DNA of 64,000 bases from Pegoplata infirma (Eukaryota > Arthropoda > Insecta > Diptera > Anthomyiidae). The notes under the pieces were generated by a model. The model ran no database searches, was not told the origin of the DNA, and saw only the letters and a program-made list of their open reading frames with translations. Position 1 is the first letter of the stretch. The number at the start of each line of letters is the position of its first letter. A program made the position numbers and the translations under genes. Below, piece by piece: positions 47,248 to 58,426 of this stretch. Where the stretch lies: the NCBI GenBank assembly GCA_963921195.1, contig OY992536.1:229374023-229438022 (forward strand), read 5' to 3'.

Positions 47248-47734
47248 GTTCACGTCTTCATTCGAAGTTGAAATCAAATAATTAAAATTTGAAAAACTAT
47301 AAGGAAAAAAGTGCATTCGTTTTACTTTCACCATGATTTTCATTTCAATCACAGGATTTTGAGTGAGCGTGAGTTGAAAAAAAATCTGAGTGAGTGATTA
47401 GTGAGTGAGTCATTTATTTTTTGCGTGATTAGATTTTTTGATTTGCCCAATATTTTTTTTTATTTTTAAAAAAAAAAAAAATTTGAGTTCTTTTTTTTTT
47501 GGTAAGAAAATTTTATTGCGTGAGTAGATTTTGTGTGACTCACGCGTGAGCGTGAGAAAATTTTTTATTACTCACGTGAATAGTGAGTGAACGTGAATAA
47601 AAAAATTGCGTGATTAGTGAGTGTGAGTCAAAATCCACTAACGCGCCTATTCACGTCTTCATTCGAAGTTAAAATCAATTAATTCAAATTTGAAAAACTA
47701 TAAGGAAAAAGTGCATTCGTTTTACTTTCACCAA
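46917..47734 (+). repeat. Tandem duplication of ~417 bp across a transposon edge
   Basis: TGATTTTCATTTCAATCACAGG starts at 46917 and again at 47334. The unit covers most of the hAT element plus the flanking PIF-MITE sequence up to GTTTTACTTTCACCA, so the duplication occurred after the hAT insertion. Confidence 0.85.
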
Positions 47735-47964
47735 ATTTTATTTATGTGAAACAAAACGAACAAAAATTTGGAAGTGAAATCCAGAACACCAAAAAAATTC
47801 GGAAATTTTCATATTCACATTTTTTATGTGAATTACTTTTTTAGGAACAGCGGCCTTTGAAGTCCTTTTAAAAGGAAACAGGATCACGAAATGAAAAACT
47901 GTAAATGCAGTTTTACTCCATTGTATGTCTACTTTCAGCGGTATATCATCCGGTTCATGTTTAA

Positions 47965-48047
47965 CCTTCGCACTACCAAAACCCCCCCGGATGGGTTTCT
48001 TTCATATACGTTTTATACGTAAACAAAAATCTTTGGTAGTGCGAAGG
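47965..48047. mobile_element. 83-bp piggyBac-type MITE, TTAA duplication
   Basis: Perfect 16-bp TIRs CCTTCGCACTACCAAA are flanked by TTAA (47961-47964, 48048-48051). Copies 1 and 3 of the host element show the uninterrupted CATGTTTAATATT, an empty site within the same window. TTAA duplication is the hallmark of piggyBac-like transposition. Confidence 0.93.
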
Positions 48048-48559
48048 TTAATATTGGCTGTCGGACGGTGTTATAAATAGAAAAACAAATTTTGTTTTAA
48101 TAAAACTAAAATAAATTTATTCATTGATATATATTTAATTAAAAAATTAAGGTACAATGTTTAAAAAATAAAAAAAAAAAATACAAAAAAATAGTTGCTA
48201 TAAAAATGTCCTTTCCTGAAGGGCAAATAAACTAAACTGTAAATATTAAATATGCCAGATATATACTTTACGTATCGAGAGAATGATGTTTAGATATCAA
48301 CAATTTTCTGTATAAGGTTTACATTAAGGAATATTTCAAAACTTTCTGAAATAAAAACTAATAAACTTAAAATAAAACTTCTAATTAAAAAATCTTACAG
48401 CCATATTTAAAATAAAAAAAGAGGGCCTTACAATGAGAATCTAACTTTTTTATACGCAATTTTTAACACCATTCCATATTGTATTTTAAAATTTTGAAAA
48501 TGTATTTTGAAATTTTTCAAATGAATTTTAAAATTGTACAATTATATTTGAAAATTGTC

Positions 48560-49270
48560 TACACCATTTCCAATTTTAATTCAGAAAATACAAATTATAT
48601 TTCAAAAATTTCCAATTATATTTCAGAAATTTCCAATTATATTTCAAAAATTTCTAATTATATTTCAAAAATTTCTAATTATATTTCAGAAATTTCCATT
48701 TATATTTCAAAAATTTCCAATTATAATGCAAAAATTTCTAAATATAATTCAAAAATTTCCAATTATAATTCATAAATTTCCATTTATAATTCAAAAAATT
48801 CCAATTATATTTCAAAAATTTCCATTTATATTTCAGAAATTTCCATTTATATTTCAAAACTTTCCATTTATATTTCAGAAATTTCCATTTATATTTCAGA
48901 ATTTTCCATTTATATTTCAGAAATTTCCAATTATATTTCAAAATTTTCCAATTGTATTTCAAAAATTTCCATTTGTATTTCAAAATTTTCCAAATGCTTT
49001 TCAGAAAATTCCATTTGTATTTCAAAAATTTCCATTTGTATTTCAAAATTTTCCAAATGCTTTTCAGAAAATTCCATTTATATTTCAAAAATTTCCAATT
49101 ATAATTCAAAATTTTCCAATTGTATTTCAAATATTTCCATTTGTATTTCAAAATTTTCCAAATGCTTTTCAGAAAATTCCAATTGTAATTCAAAAGTTTC
49201 CATTTATATTTCAAAATTTTCCATTTATATTTAAGAAAATACAAATTGTATTTCAAAAACTTTCTAATTA
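48560..49270 (+). repeat. Inverted minisatellite, left arm
   Basis: About thirty ~24-bp units such as TTTCCATTTATATTTCAAAA with CAGAAAATTCC and TTTTCCAAATGC variants. The order of variants is mirrored in the right arm, so the arms derive from an inverted duplication, not independent growth. Open frames on both strands across it are by-products of the period being a multiple of three. Confidence 0.9.
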
Positions 49271-49899
49271 AATTTAAAAAGTTGTAAGTGTAGTTCCCTA
49301 CACTTTGTAGTTATTATAAGTTCATTATAATTCATGATAAATTATCAAAACTCGCAGAAAATCTTAGTCTTCCTTTGTGGAGGATTGTGGAGGATAATGA
49401 AAAATTTGAAAAAATACAACAAAGCCGTAATTTTTGGTGGGCAATTATGTGAAGACATAGACCCATTATATCCATATGAATATGAAATAATCTTTATTGA
49501 ATTTAAGTCGACACATATTTTTGATTTAGACGATATTCCTGTTAGTTCGGGAGTTATCGGAATTATCCCGAAGATCCACATTGTTTCATAAGGTGCCAAC
49601 GAAATTTTTAAACACAAATATGAACGAAAAGCTGAGACACCACAACCTTAGAATTGTCTCTTTTATATATATTTGAAGTTTCAGGCAAATCGGTTTATAA
49701 GGGCTAGAATACTTCCCTTGTAAGATACGTTTATATGTATGAATACTTTTGTAGATGCATTTTCATTATTTCTGGTAAGTTAAGAAAAATGTTAACCACT
49801 TTCTTTTGAAAATTATTGATGGTGTATAGGGTTCCGGATAGTCTGATAGTTTCTATAATTTTTGTACCATAAAAAATACACTAACAATTTTCTTAATAA
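49271..49899. other. Spacer between the minisatellite arms
   Basis: 629 bp of apparently unique sequence. Open frames of 85 and 90 codons overlap on opposite strands at 49334-49617 and match nothing I know. In a transcript of this locus it would be the loop. Confidence 0.5.
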
Positions 49900-50609
49900 A
49901 ATTAGAAACTTTTTGAAATACAATTTGTATTTTCTTAAATATAAATGGAAAATTTTGAAATATAAATGGAAACTTTTGAATTACAATTGGAATTTTCTGA
50001 AAAGCATTTGGAAAATTTTAAAATACAAATGGAAATTTTTGAAATACAATTGGAAAATTTTGAAATATAATTGGAAATTTTTGAAATATAAATGGAATTT
50101 TCTGAAAAGCATTTGGAAAATTTTGAAATACAAATGGAAATTTTTGAAATACAAATGGAATTTTCTGAAAAGCATTTGGAAAATTTTGAAATACAAATGG
50201 AAATTTTTGAAATACAATTGGAAAATTTTGAAATATAATTGGAAATTTCTGAAATATAAATGGAAAATTCTGAAATATAAATGGAAATTTCTGAAATATA
50301 AATGGAAAGTTTTGAAATATAAATGGAAATTTCTGAAATATAAATGGAAATTTTTGAAATATAATTGGAATTTTTTGAATTATAAATGGAAATTTATGAA
50401 TTATAATTGGAAATTTTTGAATTATATTTAGAAATTTTTGAATTATAATTGGAAATTTTTGAAATATAATTGGAAATTTCTGAAATATAATTGGAAATTT
50501 TTGAAATATAATTGGAAATTTTTGAAATATAATTAGAAATTTCTGAAATATAATTGGAAATTTTTGAAATATAATTTGTATTTTCTGAATTAAAATTGGA
50601 AATGGTGTA
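49900..50609 (-). repeat. Inverted minisatellite, right arm
   Basis: Reverse complement of 48560-49270 unit by unit, from AATTAGAAACTTTTTGAAAT to AAAATTGGAAATGGTGTA. The similarity fades beyond both outer edges. Confidence 0.9.
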
Positions 50610-51101
50610 AATGTATTTTGAAATTGTCCAAATGTAATTTAAAATTGTCCAAATATATTTTAAAATTTACCAAACGTATTTTAAAACTATCGAAATAAAT
50701 TAAAAAAATTTAAAATTATATTTCGACAATTTAAACATTTGGAAAATTGTGAAATACATATGGAAAATTTTAAATTGTATATATTTGTGCAAGCGAAAGC
50801 ATTGCGTATGTTTCTTCATTGCAATTTAAATAGAGGGGTGTAAGTTTTATTAAGACTGTATGGTGGATTTGTTTTCAAAAAAAGTCTACATATCGTTAGC
50901 TGAAACGCATACCGCCCCAAATAACAAAAAGTGTTTTTCTTTTATCAAACTATGTATTTATCTCCACAAAAACTTACAATTGTATGATAAATGTTAGCGG
51001 CAATATAGCAAAAATTAAAAAAATGAAAATTTTTGAAAGATTCAATCAAAAACAAAGAAGTTATTAACAAATTCAAAATATTATTCAATACTCTTATATT
51101 A

Positions 51102-51710
51102 CACCGTTCGACAAAAAGAAAAAAGTCGTTAAACACGAACTGGATGATTTACGTTTGAAACTAGAAACTAAATGCAGTAAAACTGCATTTACAGTTTTTC
51201 ATTTCGTGATACTGTTTCCTATTAAAAAGACTTTAAAGTTTTAGAGGAATAAATTTTTGTAAAATATTTTTTAAATATTTGTACTTGTCCTATGATGCCA
51301 ATAGTGATGGCAATAGGAGGATCCGCTAATCTAGCCATTTTAACGTATTAGGAATAAAGGAGGTTTGTAATGTTCTTTCAAAACTTTATCCTTAAATATT
51401 ATGTAAAATTTTAATAAAATTGATAAAATTTTAAAAGAACATTATTCACATCCTTTTTCCTGAAATGGAAAAATAAAATAAAAACGGAAAAATTAACGAA
51501 GATTCTAATCTTTCATTTGCCATTGACATTACAAGTACAAATATTAAAAAAAAAATATTTACCAAAATTTCGTCCTTTAAAACTTTGAAGTCATTTTAAA
51601 AGAAAACAGGATCACGAAATAAAAAACTGTAAATGCACTTTCAATACATTTGATATCTTCAGGCGTATATATACCGGTTCATGTTTAATATTAGCTGTCA
51701 GAGGGTGTTA
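51102..51710. mobile_element. Long-TIR element, ACACCGTTCGAC ends, copy 3
   Basis: ACACCGTTCGACAAAAAG at the left and GCTGTCAGAGGGTGT at the right, with inner inverted blocks TTTTTCATTTCGTGATACTG and CAGGATCACGAAATAAAAAA. More diverged than copy 1. Non-coding. Confidence 0.7.
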
Positions 51711-52347
51711 TAGGTCGAATAATAATATTTTTTATTAATTAAAAAATAAAAACATAATTTATTTAATACTTTTTTTTCTTCTCCTGTAAAATTAATTAAA
51801 ATGTTATTTAGGGCATCGTACGTTTTGAAAAAAAAAATATATTTTAAATAACGAAATATAAATTAAATTTAAGGAATTAAGTTACTTTTTTCGCAAATTT
51901 TATGTGTATTTCAGAAAATATCACTTGCATTTCAAAAATAATCATATTTCAGAAATAATCATATTTCAGAAATTATCAATTCATTAATTTAGAATTACTA
52001 ATTAAAAATTTGTGATCAATTACAAATTTATTGGTTCGAGGTTCAAATATTTCTTATCGGAAATTCTAGGAATTTTAAGAAAATAAAAATTTAAAGCCAT
52101 TTGTTATAACTAAGAAAAATACATTTTTAAATATACATAATACGAGGGACGCAATTAAAAGGAGTGTTATTATGATTTAAAGCTTTATAAAAAAATGTGA
52201 TGTTTTTAGATTTATCTTCAAATATGAAAATATTTAAGTAGTTACAGGAAGGGCAGTAATTTTTGTAAACATTTGTTTCTTTTTACAAAAGGTCCTTGAA
52301 AGCACTTTTGGTTTCAGTTCCTGAGTGTTATTCCAAAATTATAATAT

Positions 52348-52791
52348 TTACACTCTTTGATTTAATTTCTTTAATATAGCATCTTTGTAGTTTTTATATT
52401 CTTCACTCATTTCTATTTCATTACGTAGATCACCTTGAATACGTAGTAGACAACGTGTTATGTTATCACTATCACCAGTTTTAATTTGTTCATGTAGTGA
52501 CTTTTCCAAATGATATGGTAGACCCAAATCGCAAAGTTCTTCCAATTCGTCTAATGTAATAATTGATACATTTGCCACCATATATGTGCCACATTGTTCA
52601 TACACTTCTAGTAACTGTTCTGTTGTTGACTTATCACCACATCGATTTTGTTGCATGAAACTTTTAAACAATTTTAATGCCTGACGATCTATGAGGGTAG
52701 CTTGTGCATTTAATTGATAAATACGTTGAACTTCCTCCTCTGTCATATCCTGGCAGCCGCAGAAACATTTTAATAAACGTTTTGCTGAAGT
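52348..52791 (-). CDS. Unrecognised protein, last exon (147 codons)
   Basis: A minus-strand frame opens directly after a good acceptor (TTCTTATAG at 52800-52792) and runs TSAKRLLKCFCGCQDMTEEE to ILKKLNQRV and TAA. Composition is typical of a real globular protein: mixed helices, many Leu/Glu, a Cys cluster CFCGC near the start, and no low complexity. It stands out sharply from surrounding AT-rich repeat DNA. An internal ATG (52746) could start translation, but the acceptor and the 15 upstream codons favour an exon. I do not recognise the family, and no catalytic motif is visible. The exon begins in phase 0, matching the end of the candidate exon at 58291-58343. The intron would then be 5.5 kb and full of transposons. 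Confidence 0.75.
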   Translation of the reverse strand, partial: TSAKRLLKCFCGCQDMTEEEVQRIYQLNAQATLIDRQALKLFKSFMQQNRCGDKSTTEQLLEVYEQCGTYMVANVSIITLDELEELCDLGLPYHLEKSLHEQIKTGDSDNITRCLLRIQGDLRNEIEMSEEYKNYKDAILKKLNQRV

Positions 52792-53149
52792 CTATAAGAA
52801 ATAAAGAAAATAATTCGTTATTAATGTATAGAAATTAAAAAAAAAATGTATTTTTTGGACATCCAACTTAAAAATATTCCGAAAAAAGTACTTTTGAAAA
52901 TTCAGATTCTAAGGAGGCAAAAAGGGATAAAGTAGTGTACTTTGGAACTTTTTCTATTTTTTGAAATAATGGTCAAGAAACTTTCGATGCTAAGAGAGTA
53001 AACAAGAGTACTTTTTCAATCTCCTAAAAAAATTGTGATAAAAACATTGGCCCGTACCAAAGAAAAATAAAGAGTATTTTAACAAAATTTTATTTTAAAT
53101 TTCAATTTTCCACACGTTTTTTGAAAGTCTATTTTTAAAACAAAAACAA

Positions 53150-53459
53150 TAGCCCTTACCACAAGAAAACAAAAAGTATATTTTAACAAAAGTTTTATTT
53201 CAAATTTTCAATACATTTTTTGAAAGTCGATTTTAAAAACAAAAACAATTTGTACGGAAATAAAATTAAAAGCTGCTTTTAAATATATTTTATTTTATTA
53301 TGGTAAGGCTGAAATTATGGAAATAAAATAAACTTTTAATTTTATTTCCATACAAGTTGTTTTTGTATTTAAAATCGACTTTCAAAAAATGTATTGAAAA
53401 TTTGAAATTTAAAATAAAACTTTTGTTAAAAAAGACTTTTTTTTTTTTTGATAAGGGCC
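53150..53459. mobile_element. MITE with GCCCTTACCACAAG-like ends
   Basis: GCCCTTACCACAAGAAAACA at the left and GATAAGGGCC at the right. Inner inverted blocks are around TCAAATTTTCAATACATTTT and AAATCGACTTTC / GAAAGTCGATTT. It adjoins the split copy described for 53483-55800. Confidence 0.6.
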
Positions 53460-53482
53460 AATTTGTATGGAAATAATACTAA

Positions 53483-55800
53483 GGCCAGTTAACACAAAGT
53501 CCAGTTAGTTAAATTTAACCTAAAAGTTATCTAACTTCCAGTTACACTAACCTAAACTCTTAACTCCAAGTTAACAAATTTCGTTAACAAATGAAAAAAG
53601 TTAGTTAACTTCCGATTACGTGTTATTGTGAATTGTTTTAAAACAGCAAAAGTCAAAATATTATGAAAATATTTTTAACAAAAAAAAATGAAATAAAAAT
53701 GCAAAAAATATTTAAAAATTACTAAATGATGCCAAATTTTAAAAATTATTGATAACGCTCCGATGTCGCTGATGGACCGGAATTGGAAAAGGTAAAAATT
53801 TAAGTTTTTAACATCAACATTACATTACATAAATCCTCAATTATTTTATAGTATGAAATTTGGTCAACATGGAACCTTTCTGCGTTAAAATAATAAAAAA
53901 AAGTCATCCAAACATTGAGTATCGAAGAAACCCAAACCGGCTAACACAAAGAAAGTCATACATCCCACATCAGCTGGAGGATGTATATAAATTAATCTTT
54001 AATAATAAAAATGTTACTGAAAGTGTTTTTTTTATTTTTGAATAGACAGAAACTCTCAGAATCTGAGACTTGCAATAGTTTAAATGTCTCTGTCTCTAAG
54101 ACTTTTTCCATGAATTAAATGTCTCTGAATCTAAGAATCTTTCTATAGAAAAAGTCTCTCCGAATCTGCGACTTTTTCTATATGGAAAATTGCACGGAAT
54201 CTGTGACTTTTTCTATAGAAAAATTGTTTTAGAATCTGAGACTTTCTGTAGAAAAAATATCTCAGAATCTTAAGACTTTTTCTGTAGAAAAAATGTCTCA
54301 GAATCTGAGACTTTTTCTATAGAAAAACCGTCTCAGAATCTGAGATTATTTCTATAGAAAAAATGTCTCAGAATCTGAGACTTTTTCTATAGAAAAAATA
54401 TCTCAGAACCTGAGACTTTTTCTATTAAAAAAAAATGTCTCAGAATATGAGACTTTTTCAATAGAAAAAATGTTTTAGAATCTGAGACTTTTTCTGTAGA
54501 AAAAATGTCTCAGAATCTGAGACTTTTTCTGTAGAAAAAATGACTCAGAATCTGAGACTCTTTCTATAGAAAAAATGTCTCAGAATCTGAGACTTTTTCT
54601 ATAGAAAAAATGTCTCAGAATCTGAGGCTTTTTCCATAGAAAAAATGTCTCAGAATCTGAGACTTTTTCTATAGAAAAAATGTCTCAGAATCTGAGGCTT
54701 TTTCTATAGAAAAAATGTCTCAGAATCTGAGACTTTTTCTATAGAAAAAATGTCTCAGAATCTGAGACTTTTTCTATAGAAAAAATGTCTCAGAATCTTA
54801 GACTTTTTCTATAGAAAAAATGTCTCAGAATCTGACACCTTTTCTATAGAAAAAATGTCTCAGAATCGGAGACTTTTTCTATAGAAAAAATGTCTCAGAA
54901 TCTGAGACTTTTTCTATAGAAAAAATGTCTTAGAATCTGAGACTTTTTCTATAGAAAAACTGTCTCAGAATCTGAGACTTTTTCTATAGAAAAAATGTCT
55001 CAGAATCTGAGACTTTTTCTATAGAAAAAATGTCTCAGAATCTGAGACCTTTTCTGTAGAAAAAATGTCTCAGAATCTGAGACTTTTTCTATAGAAAAAA
55101 TGTCTCAGAATCTGAGACTTTTTCTATAGAAAAAATGTTTCAGAATCTGAGACTTTTTCTATAGACAAAATGTCTCAGAATCTGAGACTTTTTCTATAGA
55201 AAAAATGTCTCAGAATCTGAGACTTTTTCTATAGAAAAAATGTCTCAGAATCATACTTTTTCTATAGCAAAAATGTCTCAGAATCTGAGACTTTTTCTAT
55301 AGAAAAATTAATAAATAAAAAAAAAAAAAAAAAAAAACCTTTTTTACAGAAAAAATGCTTCAGAACTTAAGACATTTTCTTACAGATTTGCTCTCATTAG
55401 ATTCTCTCTAAAGGAAAAATATTTTAGATGCTGAGATATTTTTCCTATTATTCCCATATTAAAATTGTAGTTAAAATAGGATTACAAGCGTATATTTTTC
55501 GAAATACACAACTTGTTTCAGAATAAATATTAAATAAATGAGATTCAGAAATTTATTTGTTAAGCTATTTCTCTATTTGCAATAATTTTTTAATATTTTC
55601 TTAATTCATTATATAAACAAAACTTCCAGTTATGTATTTAACCGCAAGATTTTTTTGGATTAAATTAACCAGAAATATTGACATTAATAACTGGAAGTTA
55701 CTGCTAACCCGAACATTGAGTTAACGATATTTGTTTTAACCTTCGGTTAAAGTGCATGTTAGTGCTAACCCCAGGTTAATTTTTTTAATGTTAACGGGCC
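53483..55800. mobile_element. PIF/Harbinger-like element carrying a minisatellite
   Basis: GGCCAGTTAACA at the left and, inverted, GGCCCGTTAACA at the right (11/12) are flanked by TAA (53480-53482, 55801-55803). Sub-terminal GTTAACT/AGTTAAC and TAACTTCCAGTTA motifs recur on both sides. Joining the flanks recreates a MITE sequence present uninterrupted at about 53246-53320, a paralogous empty site. It contains a 61-codon frame (53860-54045) of unknown nature and the 35-bp array. Confidence 0.85.
54049..55305 (+). repeat. 35-bp bipalindromic minisatellite, ~36 copies
   Basis: Each unit is TCTCAGAATCTGAGA, then CTTTTTCTATAGAAAAA, then ATG with small variations. It combines two palindromes: TCTCAGA/TCTGAGA around one A, and the perfect TTTTTCTATAGAAAAA. 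Central units (about 54600-55250) are most homogeneous and edge units more diverged, as expected for unequal exchange. It ends at an A-rich run. Confidence 0.95.
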
Positions 55801-55845
55801 TAAGTCGGTTTAAAATTTATTTTATTTGTCTGTGGTAAGGCTGAT

Positions 55846-56532
55846 AATTTGTTAAATGTAGGATCCTCCACACAAAAAATTTTTGGGGAAAAAATTTAAA
55901 AATTTAAAATTAAAAATTTAAAATTTCAAAAAGTTCAATTTTGTTTTTAATCATTTTTTAAATTAATATATGTATTTAAATTTTTTTAATTGATTTCGAA
56001 AATTTTCGTGAATAAGGAATAAATGCACTTTTTATTTATCTTCTTATTAAAATTTTACAAATTGTAGAAATTAATACTACACTTTTGTGATAGGTGCAAA
56101 ATCAATTAAAAAAGTAATTGATATAATCATTAAATCATTTATAATAATTTTTTGTGTGTTCATCCGATCAAAACATTATGAAAAACGACTTTGGAAGGTC
56201 TGATTCTAAGAGGGTAAAAAGGGTCTAAAAATTGTACTTTGGTACTTTTTCGATTTTCTAAAATTTTGAACTTATAAACTTAAATTTTGAAACTAACATC
56301 ATCCAGCAAGAAAACAAACAATCTGAAGATGGTAGTTTTTAGAATTTTTTGTTATAAAAATATTTCGGCAAAAAAATGTTAAAAAATGTATTTTGTGTAG
56401 GTTTATTCTAGCTCAGCGTCATTATTTCCTTTACTAATTAAAACTATGATCTCATAGAATAATTTTCAAGAATTTTTTTTTCTTTTTTAAATTTATTTAT
56501 GTTGGTAATTTTTGCAAGACTTAATCGACACG
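55846..56532. other. No feature recognised
   Basis: AT-rich sequence in the putative large intron of the minus-strand gene. Only short A/T tracts are visible. Confidence 0.5.
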
Positions 56533-56701
56533 TGTTTCGGAATTTGTCAGATCCCATTGTCAATATTATTTAGCAAATATAAAAATCCCTATACAACTAG
56601 TAGCAAAGGTATTTAAATGACAATTTTAATGACCAAACTACTTGTGTTATACAGTTTTTATATTTGTTAAATAATTTTGACAATGGAATCTGACAAATTA
56701 C
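56533..56701. repeat. Hairpin, ~45-bp arms
   Basis: AATTTGTCAGATCCCATTG and its continuation into AGCAAATATAAAAA are mirrored at the right by TTTTTATATTTGTTAA and CAATGGAATCTGACAAATT. A short foldback or MITE relic. Confidence 0.6.
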
Positions 56702-56777
56702 AAATTTATATTAAAACAAGTCAAAGGGTTGAAATTTTAGGTGGCCGATAAAATAGGATTGTCTAGGAGGGGCCTAT

Positions 56778-57015
56778 CCCCACAGGCAGACCTATTTCCG
56801 TCAATGAAAGTTTCAGATTTTAAGAATGGCACTTTTCTTTACTCTGTTCTGCATTTGAAGCCAAAGGAATTTGTCGACAATTTAAAAACTGAATTCCGTT
56901 CCCCACAGGCAAACCTATTTCAGTCAATGAAAGTTTCAGATTTTGAGAATGACACTTTTCTTTACTCCGTTCTACATTTGAACTCAAGGATTTGTCGGCA
57001 ATTTAAAAACTGAAT
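56778..57015 (+). repeat. Two tandem 123-bp units
   Basis: CCCACAGGCAGACCTATTTC (about 56778) recurs as CCCACAGGCAAACCTATTTC (about 56902), with TCAATGAAAGTTTCAGATTTT and AATTTAAAAACTGAATTCC in each. The length is a multiple of three and one frame stays open across both units. The second unit ends in the ATTCCGTTCGGAAGTGG end of the MITE family seen at 37760. Confidence 0.8.
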
Positions 57016-57177
57016 TCCGTTCGGAAGTGGTTTTTAAGTTTTTCTCTAATGTGGAGTTCACACTTGCTGTTTTTGATTGCTCAAGGGTGTGGTTTTTAGA
57101 AAACTCTTTGTCCTGTGTCCATTACGTTTTTATTCTGCTACTGGTGTTTTGTTAAACAACTTGTTTAATGTCAAAAG

Positions 57178-57690
57178 TAGTGCCCCCCATTTCCTGGTTC
57201 TCGGTATTCCCAGGAATACCGGTATTCCCGGTTCTGGTACCGGTTTCCCTGTTCTAGATATATTTCTGGGTCGGTATTCCCGGTTCTGATCCTGGTACTC
57301 AAAAAACAAAAAAAAACCATACCATAAAATATTAAGATTACACCATTTAATTAGTATTTGAGAAATATTTAGTTGTGTTTGTAAAATTATTTAAAAATCA
57401 TGTAATTTTTTTTTTCTTTAAATTCATAAAAAAAATAGGAAATGGTGTTTTTCACACGTTTTGTATTATTTTTTGGTAAAAGCGAAGAATAAATTTTAAT
57501 TATACAAAATTTTACAAAATATACATACCGGTAGTCCCGGGAATACCGTCAGAACCGGAACTGTCAATACCGGTATTCCCGGGAATACCGGGAATAATTC
57601 AAGAACCGGGAAACCGGTTCGAATTCCCTGTAATACCTAGAACCGGGATTACCAGTATTCGCGGTACTACGGTACTGACCGTAGGCACTA
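57178..57690. mobile_element. hAT-like element rich in CCGGTATTCCCGG
   Basis: TAGTGCC ends are flanked by a perfect 8-bp TSD GTCAAAAG (57170-57177, 57691-57698). The interior is unusually GC-rich for this window, made of CCGGTATTCCCGG and GGGAATACCGG motifs in both orientations near the ends. It is 513 bp and non-coding. Confidence 0.9.
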
Positions 57691-58290
57691 GTCAAAAGTA
57701 AACCCCCTTATAAAAAACAAAATGAAATAATTTTTCGGAATGAAACCACTTCCATGCAATTCAATTCCACTTTGTTGAAAGTGATTTCATTCCGATTTGT
57801 GGACATTTATTACGAGGTGGAAGATCATTGACAGTTCGTGAAGTTGTCTCTGGGTGTTCTATACTTCTTTTTGTGTATGCTTTATGAATTTCTGGAGGAA
57901 ACACGTTCCCGTGATTGACATGGTTTTATTTTAATTATTATTAACTGACATGCAGTCAAAATTCAATTTTATACGGCATTTGTTTACGAAATATTGCATT
58001 TTGTTAATTGTCGAATTTAAGCTGCACCTTTCCAAAAATATACAAAACTAAGAAGTTCGGATCTTTATCTATCTCGAGAACGCGTTAAAAAGTTTATACG
58101 TAAATTTGCTGTTTTTAGAAGTTAGAGACCACTCAGTGACAACTTCACGGAACGTCACTGGGGAAGATGTGCCCAAACATGCCCCACCAACAAAGATTGT
58201 GACATTATAATAACCAACAAAGAAGTCCTGGTGTAAACCATAAGTGATTGAAAAAATACGCCTTATTATTCCTTTATAGTTTGTGCTTAC

Positions 58291-58343
58291 TCTACTCATT
58301 TGCAGACGATTAAAAAAATGCACCGAACAAAATACTTTTAAAT
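58291..58343 (-). CDS. Candidate internal exon of the unrecognised gene
   Basis: Between an acceptor (GTTTTAG, 58350-58344) and a GTAAGC donor (58290-58285), 53 bp encodes DLKVFCSVHFFNRLQMSR when joined in phase 1 to the exon at 58427-58505. It ends in phase 0, as the exon at 52791 requires. Fit of phases is the main support, because the exon is short. Confidence 0.45.
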
Positions 58344-58426
58344 CTAAAACGTTTTCATTTTTAAAGAGAAGTTTACTGTTCCAAATTTGCTTTTTTTTAA
58401 TATAACTTTATTTTCCTTCCACTTAC

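Larger units (their letters stand above)
46779..47855. mobile_element. PIF/Harbinger-like MITE, TTT target
   Basis: GGCCTCTGTT at the left and, inverted, GGCCGCTGTTCC at the right are flanked by TTT (46776-46778, 47856-47858). The empty site AAACTTTGAAGTCC is seen in copies 1 and 3 of the host element as similar sequence. The interior matches the element at 10395-11296 (GTTTTACTTTCACCA, TTTATGTGAAACAAAACG, CGGAAATTTTCA). Confidence 0.8.
46423..48073. mobile_element. Long-TIR element copy 2, left end lost, multiply invaded
   Basis: Begins in the TTTCGTGATCCTGTTTC block and ends GGCTGTCGGACGGTGT. Insertions within it are a PIF-like MITE (46779-47855), in turn carrying a hAT element (46866-47247) and a tandem duplication, and an 83-bp TTAA MITE (47965-48047). 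Confidence 0.75.

Noticed and set aside
48555..49271. Long open frame of IFQKFPFIFQKF-type repeats (and its antisense partners at 48738-49256 and 49862-50431)
   Set aside because: The ~24-bp minisatellite period is a multiple of three, so any stop-free unit gives a long frame on several strands. The peptide is low complexity and mirrored by the inverted arm.
53860..54045. 61-codon frame in the PIF-like element as a transposase exon
   Set aside because: Too short, no DDE or DNA-binding motif, and the preceding candidate splice leads to a stop.
54049..55305. CRISPR-like array of regular repeats
   Set aside because: The units are directly contiguous without unique spacers, inside a eukaryotic transposon. 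It is a minisatellite.
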